A stretch of 64,000 nt of DNA from assembly GCF_000330505.1 (NCBI RefSeq), contig NW_004440383.1, forward strand, positions 15,593-79,592. The letters are read 5' to 3'. The position numbers were made by a program, and so were the translations under genes. How positions within the stretch are numbered: the stretch's first letter is position 1; the number at the start of each line of letters is the position of its first letter. Of this stretch, positions 1 to 9,772 are shown piece after piece. Source of the DNA: Entamoeba invadens IP1 (lineage: Eukaryota > Evosea > Mastigamoebida > Endamoebidae). The notes beneath the pieces are model-generated. The model did not search any database, had not been told where the DNA came from, and saw only the letters and a list, made by a program, of their open reading frames with translations.

Positions 1-513
1 GATGCAAATGGGATTCTGAATGTGTCGGCTGAAGACAAGACAACAGGAAAGAAGAACAAGATCACAATCACAAACGACAAGGGAAGACTCTCAAAGGAGC
101 AGATCGACAAGATGGTTGCAGACGCAGAGAAGTTCAAGGCGGAGGACGACAAGATGAAGGAGCTTGTTGAAGCAAAGAATGGACTTGAGAACTTCTGCTA
201 CTCGATGAAAAACACACTCAACGAGCAAATTGCAGCAAAGCTCTCACCAGACGACAAGGCGGCAATTGAAGCAACCATCAAGGAGACACTCGACTGGCTC
301 GACAAGAACCAATCGGCATCAAAGGATGAATACACACAGAAACAGAAGGAAGCTGAGGCTAAGATCCAGCCCATCTTCACTAAAATGTATCAACAGAATG
401 CAGCAGCTGGTAACATGCCAGGCGGTATGCCACAAGGTGGTATGCCCGGTGCACAACAACAGGGCGCAAAGAAGAGCGACACAAAGGGGCCGAAGATTGA
501 GGAGGTCGACTGA
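1..513 (+). CDS. Cytosolic Hsp70, C-terminal part (5' end outside window)
   Basis: This is the C-terminal substrate-binding and lid part of a cytosolic Hsp70 chaperone. The frame is open from base 1, so the start lies upstream of the window. The visible protein begins [20 protein letters not shown], the conserved end of the beta-sandwich substrate domain. The helical lid follows, then a Gly/Met/Gln-rich linker ([10 protein letters not shown]). It ends in EEVD, the motif that binds TPR co-chaperones such as Hop and marks nucleo-cytoplasmic Hsp70 rather than the ER (KDEL) or mitochondrial form. The TGA stop is at 511-513. No break or intron is visible in this part. Family assignment is very secure; which paralogue it is cannot be told from the C-terminus. 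Confidence 0.97.
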   Translation, partial: DANGILNVSAEDKTTGKKNKITITNDKGRLSKEQIDKMVADAEKFKAEDDKMKELVEAKNGLENFCYSMKNTLNEQIAAKLSPDDKAAIEATIKETLDWLDKNQSASKDEYTQKQKEAEAKIQPIFTKMYQQNAAAGNMPGGMPQGGMPGAQQQGAKKSDTKGPKIEEVD

Positions 514-793
514 TGTAATTGACTTGTTGGTGTAATTTCACTGTACCATTCAATATAATACTTTTTTACTTATCAACTATATTAATAAGAATATCCATAA
601 TGTGGTGATTATTTATATAAAAACTGAAAGAAGTGCTGGCGATTAAAACATCATTTTATTTGCCAATAGTAAAAAGAACCATTTGAAATTATAATACCTT
701 CAGTATTGTGTTACCTTTACTTATTCATTCTCAAATCAAAGAAACAACTGAACAAACAAATCAATAACCACTTTGTTGTAGTTCCTCTTTTCA

Positions 794-3370
794 TTAGAAG
801 TGGCAGACGACACAGGAGATGTTATCTTCAGAGCCAAGAATGAAAGCCATATCTCTAATATACCCCGCAATTTCAGACATTCTCTTTGTCCCTTCTTTCT
901 TTCTGCAAATATCAGCAACTTTTTCATTAGTTAACACATCCCAGACACCATCGCACCCCATCACAATACACATGTCCGTATCTTTACGTCGGACATATCG
1001 ATTCACATGAGGCTCCGATGATACAAATGGTTGGAATCTGACATCTCCTATTGATCTTGTAATAGCCAAGACACCATTCACTCTTCCTTTAGTCACATAT
1101 CCGCCAACAGAAACTATTCGTTCAATTTCAGACGGTGCCGTTGCCTTATCGTCTTCAGTGAGTTGTTCATAATCTTGTTTTCGTACAACAATAGCACGCG
1201 AATCACCAACGTGAGCCGTGTAATATTCATTCGGCGTCACTAACAACACACACGCCGTTGTACCATCATTGAACTCCTTCTTGTTCACGTCCGCAGTCAA
1301 CTCGTTGAACGTCTCAATGAGTGCGGCGTCGACTCCCAAGTTATTTTCAGTGAGTAAATGTTTCTTCAATATTCTCGCGAAGTGGCACGCAACGTAATTC
1401 GACGACTCCGCGCCTCCGTGCCCATCAAACAGCCCAATTAAATGGACTCCGCCCGCCGTGAAGTTTTCAATCAGAATCAGTGCGTCTTCCATTTGATCTC
1501 GTTTACCACACATTTCCGCACTCCCAAAGGTGAACGTGTCGTTTGAAATAGCGACGTTATTAAATCGCATCGAATTGGGTTTCCCAAGTGAGAAGTGTTC
1601 GGTCGGGTTTTGTGCTTTGAACGGGACGGGACCGGTGATGGGGGTTTTCAGTGTCGACGCGAACTTATTGAGCTTCACCTTATCATTAATAGTGCAGTGG
1701 AAATTCGTCAGTCGCGTCAATGTCGACGCAAAGAACATCGGGAAGTTCTCCGTCGAGGAGAAGTCTCCGTTATACGACAAGTCAAGTGATTTCAGTGACG
1801 TCATTGAGCACAAATTCGATGGGCAAGTCAAGATTTCATTCGTCGACAAGTCGAGATCTTTGATCGCAACCAAATTAGTAATAGGCGTGACATCTTTAAT
1901 GAAGTTACACGACAATTCCAACATCTCCAAATTCGTCAACAACGAGAACTTCTCCGGCAGCTCTGGAATTTGGTTACAATTCAAAAAGAGTCCAACGAGT
2001 CTACCCATAGAAAAGAGGGACTCGGGGATCTTCGACAACTTATTGTGTTCAAGATGTAAAGAAGTCAAATTGGTTAACTCACTCATAGTGTCTGGGAGTC
2101 GATCTATGATGTTAATACCAAGAAGAAGTTCTTCCAATTTAGCCAAGCAGCTGTATGAGATATCCGGCAATGAGTCGAGATAATTGTTCGACATATTAAG
2201 TCTCACCAAATTCGTACACGTCGTGATAGCCATTGGGAATGAGTTGAATGAATTCGAAGACAAATCCAATTCAGTCAAACTTGTTCCTGTGAGCATCTCC
2301 TCAGGGACACTTCCAAGCATATTCTTTTGAATGATCAACGTCTTAATCACTGAGAGCTTCTTGATATTTGGAAAATCTTTCAATTTGTTTGAAGACAAGT
2401 TCAACTTGTGAATGCCATACTCCATTTCCGGCAAGTCCATTTCGACAATTTGGTTACTTGACAAATCAATATCTCCAGACTTAGGAAGCTCAGTGACCTT
2501 CTCAAGTTCTCCATTGGACAAATTGAGTTCGGAGACATTCGTAAACTTCTGAAGACCACTTGGAGGGACTTTCACTGACGTATGTTGAAGTGTTAACTTC
2601 TTCAAGCCAATAAGTGACATAAATGACTTTGGCAATGTCTTTAAGAGGGAATACGAGAAGTTAATTTCTTTAATAGTTGTCAAATTCGCGATTTGATCGT
2701 TAATTTCATTCACTGGATTTGCAGAGACATCTAACACAGAGAGTTTAGTCAACTTACATAACGATGGAGTGATCTTATCGATTCGATTGTTTGAGATGTC
2801 TAAGATCTGTAAAGACGCCATCTTCGACATCCCATTTGGTATTGTCGCGATTTTGTTGTCCTTCACTTTTAAGACGACCAATCCCGTTAACTCAAGCAAT
2901 GGAGTCGGGAAGTTATTCAACAGGTTATTAGACATATCGATGAACGTGAGATTGGAGAGCTTCGACATGTGCTTTGGGATAGCGAGAATACGATTAATAC
3001 TCATATCGATGTACCTCAGTGCTTGCATTGTACCAAACTCATCTGAGATTTTTGTGATTTGGTTGATGGACATATTCAACTCAGTCAAAGAAGTCAGTTT
3101 AATTGATTTTGAGAACTTCTTCAAATGGTTACTGGACAAGTCCAAAGTCTTAAGAGTGGGGATGTTAATCTGATTCGGTAACGTTTTAATCATGTTGTCA
3201 TTCGCTCGCAATTTCTGCAGTTTTGGAAGGGAGTTGATTTGTGACGGCAACTCTTGAATTCTATTCATCGAGATATCTATGGAAACTAAATTCTTGATCT
3301 CTTTCTTGACTTCTTCAGATGGAAACTCAATCAAATTCTTCGCGTGTTTTACAATCTTCGCTTCGGCCAT
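794..3370 (-). CDS. Leucine-rich repeat PP2C-type protein phosphatase
   Basis: An 858-residue intronless protein. Residues about 1-600 are a long run of leucine-rich repeats (L..LDLSSN.I..LP type). Residues about 613-858 are a PP2C/PPM Ser/Thr phosphatase domain. All metal-binding signatures are present: RDQMED, LFDGHGG, AHVGDSRA, GCDGVWDV and GSEDNIS, so the enzyme should be active with Mn/Mg. The LRR-plus-PP2C order recalls PHLPP phosphatases, but no PH domain precedes the repeats here. No signal peptide or membrane segment is seen, so it is probably cytosolic, with the LRRs choosing substrates. The start ATG at 3368-3370 is the first in frame and the next upstream bases are AT-rich. The target is unknown. 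Confidence 0.93.
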   Translation of the reverse strand: MAEAKIVKHAKNLIEFPSEEVKKEIKNLVSIDISMNRIQELPSQINSLPKLQKLRANDNMIKTLPNQINIPTLKTLDLSSNHLKKFSKSIKLTSLTELNMSINQITKISDEFGTMQALRYIDMSINRILAIPKHMSKLSNLTFIDMSNNLLNNFPTPLLELTGLVVLKVKDNKIATIPNGMSKMASLQILDISNNRIDKITPSLCKLTKLSVLDVSANPVNEINDQIANLTTIKEINFSYSLLKTLPKSFMSLIGLKKLTLQHTSVKVPPSGLQKFTNVSELNLSNGELEKVTELPKSGDIDLSSNQIVEMDLPEMEYGIHKLNLSSNKLKDFPNIKKLSVIKTLIIQKNMLGSVPEEMLTGTSLTELDLSSNSFNSFPMAITTCTNLVRLNMSNNYLDSLPDISYSCLAKLEELLLGINIIDRLPDTMSELTNLTSLHLEHNKLSKIPESLFSMGRLVGLFLNCNQIPELPEKFSLLTNLEMLELSCNFIKDVTPITNLVAIKDLDLSTNEILTCPSNLCSMTSLKSLDLSYNGDFSSTENFPMFFASTLTRLTNFHCTINDKVKLNKFASTLKTPITGPVPFKAQNPTEHFSLGKPNSMRFNNVAISNDTFTFGSAEMCGKRDQMEDALILIENFTAGGVHLIGLFDGHGGAESSNYVACHFARILKKHLLTENNLGVDAALIETFNELTADVNKKEFNDGTTACVLLVTPNEYYTAHVGDSRAIVVRKQDYEQLTEDDKATAPSEIERIVSVGGYVTKGRVNGVLAITRSIGDVRFQPFVSSEPHVNRYVRRKDTDMCIVMGCDGVWDVLTNEKVADICRKKEGTKRMSEIAGYIRDMAFILGSEDNISCVVCHF

Positions 3371-4027
3371 AACCTTTTCAAGATGTAATCTGACAGTTTG
3401 AGAGTTAATAAAACTATTTTAAGAATTCATATAGTTTTTTAATGATTATAATTACTATTTTAAATTTGGTTCAAAAGCGTTGTAAATTTGGAGATATTAA
3501 CCTGTTTTAAGAAAAACAAGTTGAAATAACCGGCAAATTATTGCTAGTGGTGAGAGTTCTATTATTTTATTTATTTTTTGTTTTTGAATATTGAAATGGT
3601 TTATTTATAATTTTATTATAATTGTGCTATTGTAAAAAAAATAAATTATATAGTTTTTTTCAAAAATTGTAAAATACAATTTGAGTTGTTAAAAATGGAA
3701 AAGAGAGAAAAATAATTGAAAATTTGTATAAAAAAAAGGAATTAAAATTATAGTAAAAATGTTTATTTCAGGAAACTCACAATTTTTTGGATCTTAAATA
3801 AAAATAAATAATTATTTTGAAAAATAAAAACGAGATTATATAATTGTTTTTTCTTAGTATTCAACAAAGAAAAACTATACTAATATTAATAAAATATTAT
3901 TATAATAATAACAATAAAATTAACCAAATTTATTTTTTTATAAAATAACAAAAATTATAATAAAAAAAAGTGTTTTAAAAAAAATGTTTTTCATTTTTTT
4001 CAAATAAACAAATCCATCTAATAAAAG
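3371..4027. other. AT-rich intergenic stretch, no gene seen
   Basis: This is the divergent spacer between the LRR-phosphatase and the small membrane-protein gene. It must hold both promoters, but no convincing coding, RNA or repeat structure is visible, only homopolymer-rich AT sequence. Confidence 0.6.
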
Positions 4028-4543
4028 ATGGAGACCAAAGAAATACTGAACAAGAAAATATCCACTCCCGTTTTTTTCAATGACGAAAGAGATAGGGTTT
4101 GTCCTTAATACAATAGCATTTGATTTTAATATGTAGACCCCAGATGGAGACGACACCATTTGCGATGACAGCGATACAACTGATGATTACATGACAGTTG
4201 ATTCAGAAGTGCGGACGAGTATCGAACAAAAGAAATTAATACATAAACGCCTTTCAGAAATTGACGATGAAGCAGACAACGCGTTTATCATTCGTCATTC
4301 AAACAGGGAGTCATATTTAAGTCCTCGTCTCATTAAATGTGTCACCGTTTGTTTTTGACATTCAACGGTTTTGCGTATTAACTCACCACGTAGTTCATTA
4401 CTTTATATCTTCTTTTGATTGTGGTCTTGTACCAAATCAATTTGTACATTGGTGACCAACAGTACGTGTTTACAACGTCCGTTTTTCTACTTTTAATCGT
4501 TTCAGTGTTCCTATTAAACATGATCTACATCGACTTGTTGTAG
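4028..4543 (+). CDS. Small two-TM protein, three exons (hypothetical)
   Basis: This gene appears only after splicing. Exons are 4028-4096, 4137-4346 and 4394-4543, all joined in phase 0. Both introns (40 and 47 nt) begin GTTTGT and end TAG. The 142-residue product has a charged, Asp-rich cytosolic part (residues 1-93, with DDSDTTDDYMTVDSE). Two hydrophobic segments follow, about FITLYLLLIVVLYQINLYI and VFTTSVFLLLIVSVFLL, and it ends IYIDLL. Each unspliced exon is shorter than 75 codons, so ordinary ORF calling misses it. The ATG at 4028 is the only one giving a continuous frame through both introns. No family is recognised. It faces a gene of the same layout at 4969-5480. The gene model is fairly sure; the function is unknown. 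Confidence 0.72.
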
Positions 4544-4968
4544 ATACGTGTTCAATGTATGGATTGAATACCGAGCTATACAAGTATCCTTTTATGTCTA
4601 AATTATTGTTACATTTTTAGTGGTTTATCTGTCATGTCGTTCCAATAAAATCACTCAATTTGATGGGTGATTTTCATATTTTTAATAGTAATAGTATAGT
4701 TTCATAACTAATTCGAATCGTTCATAATTTCCCTTCATTATAAAACAAATAAAAAAAACAAAAACTTGAATAATATTTCAGGTATTATCATTTTTAAATA
4801 ATTGTATAGTTTCGTTAACTAATATATTTAAGGTTTGACAACCCATTAATATTTGGCCACACGTGGTTTCAAAAAATCTCAAGCATAATTCTGTGTGGAG
4901 TTTTGAAAAAAACCAATTCGTCGGTTTGATATACATTTTCGGGAAATTCATCGAGATTATCATCATTT
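4544..4968. other. Convergent 3' spacer, weak coding traces
   Basis: This lies between the 3' ends of the two small membrane-protein genes. On the minus strand, about 4860-4970, two overlapping frames look faintly protein-like (for example NDDNLDEFPENVYQTDEL). They could be a decayed exon or chance. Nothing else is seen. Confidence 0.35.
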
Positions 4969-5480
4969 TTAAACCAAAATTTCGTTGATTGCAATAATCA
5001 TTTTTTTGAAACCATATTTTAATTCAAAATAATTATAAAGATATAAGAACATAAACAGCATAAAAATCAAGCCCAAAACTACGTTGTTCCCCACATCGAC
5101 ATTGTTCCAAAAACATTTGTGGAGAATTGCAAATAGTTTAATCCACACAAAGAGTAAAACAATACCAAATACTATATGAATTAATAAATTAATTATAAAC
5201 AACTATTTAATTAATGAAATGTGTATATCGTCTCGAAAGAACGAAGTGACTTGCACCGTTCGATGTCATAGTCTTGTACGACTTCGTCTTGCCCAATTGA
5301 AACGCAACTGAAGTCTGCAGACTTTGTTAAGATGCTATATATCTCGTCATCAACCTCTGAGTCGTTATCAAAAAGATTTACAGGAGAGGAGTCAGCCGAG
5401 TCGAGTTTAAAATGTTTGCAGACCATGATGGAAGGTGACTTGGTTAGACGTCTTGGGATTGTTGTGACGTATTTGGCCAT
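4969..5480 (-). CDS. Small two-TM protein, spliced (hypothetical)
   Basis: Proposed exons are 5480-5243 and 5171-4969, giving 146 residues. The first exon encodes a hydrophilic, Asp/Ser-rich region (MAKYVTTIPRRLTKSPSI, then FDNDSEVDDEIYS). The second encodes two hydrophobic segments (FGIVLLFVWIKLFAIL and VVLGLIFMLFMFLYLY) and a short basic tail ending AINEILV. The 71-nt intron (5172-5242) ends TAG but starts GTTCTT rather than GTTTGT. It was chosen because it is the only nearby donor in the right phase, so the exact junction is less sure. If it is wrong, these are two separate short reading frames. The layout, length and intron position just before TM1 match the gene at 4028-4543, suggesting distant paralogues. 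No known family is recognised. Confidence 0.55.
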
Positions 5481-6372
5481 GATTTCAAGTCTGAAAATTG
5501 AGTTTAAACTTTTTTAAATAATAAGACCAAGATTCTCAGTCGAAACGACAAAAAAAAAGAAAAACAAATAAGGGTTGTCTTTTTCATTTTTTCGACCTTT
5601 TTTAGGATTTTTGACAACTAAAGTATAAAATCATCAAACGTTCATTTCTTTTTGCGATTGAAAGGCCTGTATTTTCCCAGTTATTTAAACATTTTTTTCA
5701 ACAAAACGGCGTTATGAAAAAGTGCGTTTTGTCATGTAATTTTAGTTTTGCGAAATTATTTTGGCATTTTAAAGGAACTCTGTAGAATTTATAGGGAAAA
5801 AACGGGGATGTGTTTATGATCTGCACTTTTGTTATTTTGAAAAATCATTTGTAAGTTGTGAGAAATTTCAACAGTTTGTTACTAATTAATTTATTTCCTT
5901 TATTTATATTATTAAGAACATTTTATTGAACAATTTTTTGCCATTAATTATTTTTTTAATTATAATTTTATAATTTACCCGCCTTTTTCCACATAAATAA
6001 TCACAAAATAAAACCTAAAATGTGTAAAAACTAAATATCGAGCATTTTTCATTTTTTTGAATTTCTTGTTAAAATCGAAAAAAAATAATATTTTTTTTGA
6101 ATTTATATTATTAATAATACTATATTAATAATTTATATTCATATAGTAATAATTTATATGAATAATTTATTTTTGTTCAACTAAAATTAAATTAAAACTT
6201 TTTTATAATTATAATTAAAAAATAGAAACAACGAATTAAAAACGAATATCAACAACAAAATATAATGAAAAAAAACAAAAATAAATTGTCTTTTAAAATT
6301 GTTTTATTAAGTATTATCTTTTAGAATTAAATTAAATTTATTTAATAATAAAATATACTTGTTTGTTTTATA
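5481..6372. other. AT-rich intergenic stretch, no gene seen
   Basis: Long A/T runs lie upstream of the minus-strand membrane-protein gene and left of the transposon. No coding frame, RNA or repeat could be supported. Confidence 0.6.
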
Positions 6373-6374
6373 TA

Positions 6375-6396
6375 CAGTCATTATTCGATATAAGGG
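6375..6396. repeat. Left terminal inverted repeat of the transposon
   Basis: These 22 bases are identical to the reverse complement of 8565-8586. Behind them lie further copies of the core: a variant at about 6397-6411, a direct copy at 6414-6427 and an inverted copy at 6447-6462. Confidence 0.92.
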
Positions 6397-6745
6397 TTAT
6401 TTGATATAAGGATTTATTCGATATAAGAGAGAAAAATAAGAGGAAGCCCTTATATCGAATAATAGAAAAAAAAAATAAAAAAAAGATATTTATGTGTTTG
6501 CTTTTTGTTGGTTATTTCATTATAAAAACTTAAAATGGTAATAATTGGATTAATTTGTCACTAAGTTAAAAAGTCAAATAAAATAATATAAAAACCATGT
6601 TTTATTATATTTTTAATTAAACATTTTTATTAAAATAAACAAAATAATAAATTTATAATAAAAATAGATAAACAAGTAAATTTTATTTAGAAATAATACA
6701 ATGAATGTATTTGCATTCTTTCAAAAAGAATACTTTCCTTGACAA

Positions 6746-8245
6746 CTACGATTCATTCCGTTCATTAACATTTACAGGAATGTCTTCATTTTCAGGTTCA
6801 ATATTATGTAATCTTTTTTGTAATTCAAAAATTGTTTTATCTATTTGCTCTTTTTGGACAATAAGCGTCTCAATATTTTCTTTGATATCTTCAACTTCTT
6901 TTTCGTTTATTTTTAACAAAGTATTCGTGTCGTTGTTATACTCTTCATTCGTCATTGAAGCGGGTATATTTTCTCCTTCAAATTCCCAGTCATAATGAGG
7001 ATCAATAATTTCGTCATAGTCTTCAAAGCAATTGCGAAACCCAGCGTGTTCCCAACAATTGGTTATTGTCATCTTAGTCACTTTATCCCAAGCATTTACA
7101 CAAATCTCAATTGCGTTACCAACTGTGAAAGTAGGCAACATTCTCTTGAGGTTTACCGAACTTAATACAACATCCATAAAAAGGCGATGGTAATGCCTCT
7201 TAAAAGACATAATTATACCGGCATCATCTGGTTGATATTTGGATGTTGAATTTTCAGGAAGGAAAGTGAGAACTATATGCCTCAAACCAGTGAGTTCATA
7301 TACGAAACAATTCTTTTGATCCTTGCCTTTAAACTCGTATCTCTCGTCAAGATCAAAAAGTTCGTTATTTGTTTTCAACGTCAAAGTGTGGCTGGGACAA
7401 TTGTCAACTATTAAAAGAATAGTTCTATTTGGAGTTAAGCGATCAATTTCGTCATCCCAGGATTTCAACCAATAATGAAAGATATAAGTGGTCATCCATG
7501 ATTTTTTCTGGTTGATGTATATTGTTTTAAAGATAGTAAGGTGAGGGTCTTTAAACCATCTTGGGTTTTTTGTTGGTCCGATAACCAAAAGAGGTCTTTT
7601 CTCTCCCACGAGAGAAGTACAAATCATTAAAGAAATACGAGCTTTTGACACTTTATAACCACTCTTCTGTGAATCATCAAGTGTCCTTTCGGGCAAAGCC
7701 ATATAATACAAACCAGTTTCATCGGCGTTGTATACATCTTCTTTGGGGAACTCATTAACAACCTTTAACAGTTCTTCGAAAAGAGGACGAACCTTTACCA
7801 AATCTACAGAAGCCGCTTCTCCATGAGTTTTGTACATTTTAAAATTGTTTCTCTTGCAAAAATTTTGGGCCCATCCAATAGAAGCACCTTGGTGAATAGT
7901 ATCTGAGTGTTCTTGAATAAAACATCTGGCTTGGGAAACCAACATAAAATAATCAATTGGTATTCCCGCTTCACGAACTTCATGAAACCAATTGATCATT
8001 GCTTCCTCAAGTTCCGGGTTCTGTGGTTTTCTTATTCGTTTATACGAGGATGGAAAGTTTATCAATGTTTCTTTAGAAATTGAACGCAAATGATAAACTT
8101 GCTTTGGAGAAATTACTATTTTTAGTTGTTGTCTTACAACTTCGATTACTTTCTGTGTATTTTGATAAAGATCAATTAATTCAATAATTTTTATTTTGTC
8201 TTGTAACATCAATGATGTTCTCGTTTTAACACGTTTGGATTGCAT
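6746..8245 (-). CDS. pogo/Tigger-like DDE transposase
   Basis: A 499-residue transposase. Residues 1-60 form a predicted helix-turn-helix (LQDKIKIIELIDLYQNTQKV). Residues about 75-145 resemble the CENP-B/Tc5-type second DNA-binding domain (EAMINWFHEVREAGIPI ... WAQNFCKRNNF). Residues about 165-420 are a DDE_1 catalytic domain with D175 (NADETG), D281 (IVDNCPSH) and D341 (QPDDAGII), a DDD triad typical of pogo elements. The C-terminus is a Glu/Lys-rich predicted coiled coil. The ORF is full length with no stop or frameshift and lies wholly between the inverted repeats. It would cut and paste the element at TA sites. Family assignment is firm; activity is inferred from intactness. Confidence 0.94.
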   Translation of the reverse strand: MQSKRVKTRTSLMLQDKIKIIELIDLYQNTQKVIEVVRQQLKIVISPKQVYHLRSISKETLINFPSSYKRIRKPQNPELEEAMINWFHEVREAGIPIDYFMLVSQARCFIQEHSDTIHQGASIGWAQNFCKRNNFKMYKTHGEAASVDLVKVRPLFEELLKVVNEFPKEDVYNADETGLYYMALPERTLDDSQKSGYKVSKARISLMICTSLVGEKRPLLVIGPTKNPRWFKDPHLTIFKTIYINQKKSWMTTYIFHYWLKSWDDEIDRLTPNRTILLIVDNCPSHTLTLKTNNELFDLDERYEFKGKDQKNCFVYELTGLRHIVLTFLPENSTSKYQPDDAGIIMSFKRHYHRLFMDVVLSSVNLKRMLPTFTVGNAIEICVNAWDKVTKMTITNCWEHAGFRNCFEDYDEIIDPHYDWEFEGENIPASMTNEEYNNDTNTLLKINEKEVEDIKENIETLIVQKEQIDKTIFELQKRLHNIEPENEDIPVNVNERNES

Positions 8246-8564
8246 TAAAACTTAATGATTTAACAGATTTATTTGAAGTTTTAAGTCGAAACAAAGTTAG
8301 ATACAAAAGTTTTATTTATTATGTTAATTGTGTTAATATATTTGTCTTTGTTTTTTTGATATATTATAAAATTTATTATTCATTTAAGATAAAAATAATT
8401 GCCAATTGTTTTCAAGACATAGGCAAAGTGTTTATTTTGGTTAGAAAAAAATTAAAAATAAAAAAAAATATTTTTGTGACAAAAAACAAACCGAGGTATT
8501 TATTTGTTAATTATACAATTCCTCATTTTTTCCCTTATATCGAATAACATTGGTACATGGTATT

Positions 8565-8586
8565 CCCTTATATCGAATAATGACTG
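8565..8586. repeat. Right terminal inverted repeat of the transposon
   Basis: A perfect 22-bp partner of the left end, followed by the TA duplication. A second core copy (CCCTTATATCGAATAA) lies at 8532-8547. Confidence 0.92.
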
Positions 8587-8588
8587 TA

Positions 8589-9080
8589 TTTTTGTTTTTT
8601 TTAAAGTTTTTAAAAATTTGAATTATATTAATGGAAATATAAATATTTATAGATTATTTAAATCAAAACTCATTTTAAAAGCAACAAATCTTTTTTTATA
8701 ATAAACCATTAAATGTATTATATTTGAGTTAATATAAAACTATTTTTTAATTATTTTCTAATTATATTTTTTTGAGTAAAATATTAAAATTAATAATTTG
8801 TGTATTTAATTAGCATCAAAATAATTGTGTAATATAATTCATTTTCATTGAAATTTTTTTGAAATATTTTCTTCAGACTTATTTATATTTTAAATATCTT
8901 AAAAATAAATCTTTTTTCTGCAAAAAAAATCATCAACAAAAAAACAAATTTTTTAATTTTAATATTTTTTTGAATATATTTTTAGTAGTTTTAAAAGCAA
9001 AATAATTGTATTATTTAAATAATAAAACAAATGATAGTATATAGTACAAAAAAAAACAATTCTCATCAATAACATTTGTT
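8589..9080. other. AT-rich intergenic stretch, no gene seen
   Basis: The spacer between the transposon's right end and the 3' end of the GTPase gene. Only AT-rich low-complexity sequence is visible. Confidence 0.6.
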
Positions 9081-9772
9081 TCAGCAAACAGCACAACTTT
9101 TTTTGCTCTCTCTTTTTCCTTTCGCTTTTTCCGTTTCGATTTGTTTCTTCATATCGTCGACACAAGACTTAACCAACTCATTCACAAATGTTGGTACTTC
9201 CTCTTCGTTCAAGCACGAGACTTCTTTGAACTCGCACGACCTCGCCACACAAATTTCTTGAACTTCTTGTCGTGTCACTTTCCACTGTAAGTCTCTTTTA
9301 TTCGCAACAAGTAGAATTCGACATTCATTTTCTTTTAATCTTTCGACAAGGCCTAAAAGACCTTTAGCCACTGATAGTGAATCTCTATTATCTACTGAAA
9401 ACAAAACTAAGACATTGGACGCCTTTTTCACATCAGAAACTGTCACTCCACCTTCAACTCCTTCGGTCTCGTCTAATTCCACTTTATACGTTTCTCCTTT
9501 GATTGTGACGTCTTTTTCTCTCTATGTGTCATTCTTTATAGTATTTGATAGTATTTATTATAGTATTACAATTTTAATTACTCTAGAGTTATTTAATAGA
9601 GTGTATCATGTTAAAATGTTTTCAAAAGTACTCTTCAGTGTACTGTAACTAAACGAACATATTTTTCGCCTACAACTTTTTCTGTGCCAGTGTAATCCCC
9701 AAAATATCGTTGAATAAATGATGTCTTCCCTGTATCAGCAGATCCAGCCAAAACTATTTTCACTTTTAACAT
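9081..9772 (-). CDS. Atypical Ras/Rab-like small GTPase (spliced)
   Basis: Exon 1 is 9772-9655 (MLKVKIVLAGSADTGKTSF, P-loop GSADTGKT). Exon 2 runs from about 9517 to 9081. The intron begins GTTTAG. An acceptor ending at 9518 gives a 184-residue protein that aligns without gaps to Rab switch regions; an AAG acceptor at 9512 would drop two residues. The guanine-specificity motif NKRD and an SC in place of the SA(K/L) motif are present. The G3 motif, normally DTAGQE, reads ETEGVE, so the catalytic Gln and the Asp that contacts Mg water are both replaced. The switch I Thr is Val. The C-terminus is Cys-rich and ends CAVC, a likely prenylation site. It may bind GTP with little hydrolysis. Subfamily is uncertain. 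Confidence 0.8.

Larger units (their letters stand above)
6375..8586 (-). mobile_element. Complete pogo/Tigger-type (Tc1/mariner superfamily) transposon
   Basis: A 2212-bp element bounded by a perfect 22-bp terminal inverted repeat beginning CAGTCATTATTCGATATAAG. It is flanked on both sides by TA (6373-6374 and 8587-8588), the target duplication used by Tc1/mariner/pogo elements. It carries one uninterrupted transposase gene on the minus strand. Extra copies of the core TTATTCGATATAAG lie just inside both ends and are likely transposase-binding sites. Perfect TIRs, TSD and ORF together suggest a recent, possibly still mobile, insertion. It sits in intergenic DNA and breaks no recognisable gene. 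Confidence 0.93.

Noticed and set aside
1530..2183. 217-codon plus-strand frame inside the LRR-phosphatase gene
   Set aside because: It is antisense to a clear, conserved protein, and its composition mirrors the leucine-rich repeats.
4778..4966. 62-codon minus-strand frame downstream of the two-TM gene
   Set aside because: No good splice join or motif supports it, and a second overlapping frame looks equally coding-like. It is kept only as a weak trace.
6361..6470. CRISPR-like or tandem-repeat array from the repeated TTCGATATAAGG
   Set aside because: The copies are few, in both orientations and confined to the transposon ends, which fits transposase-binding sites.
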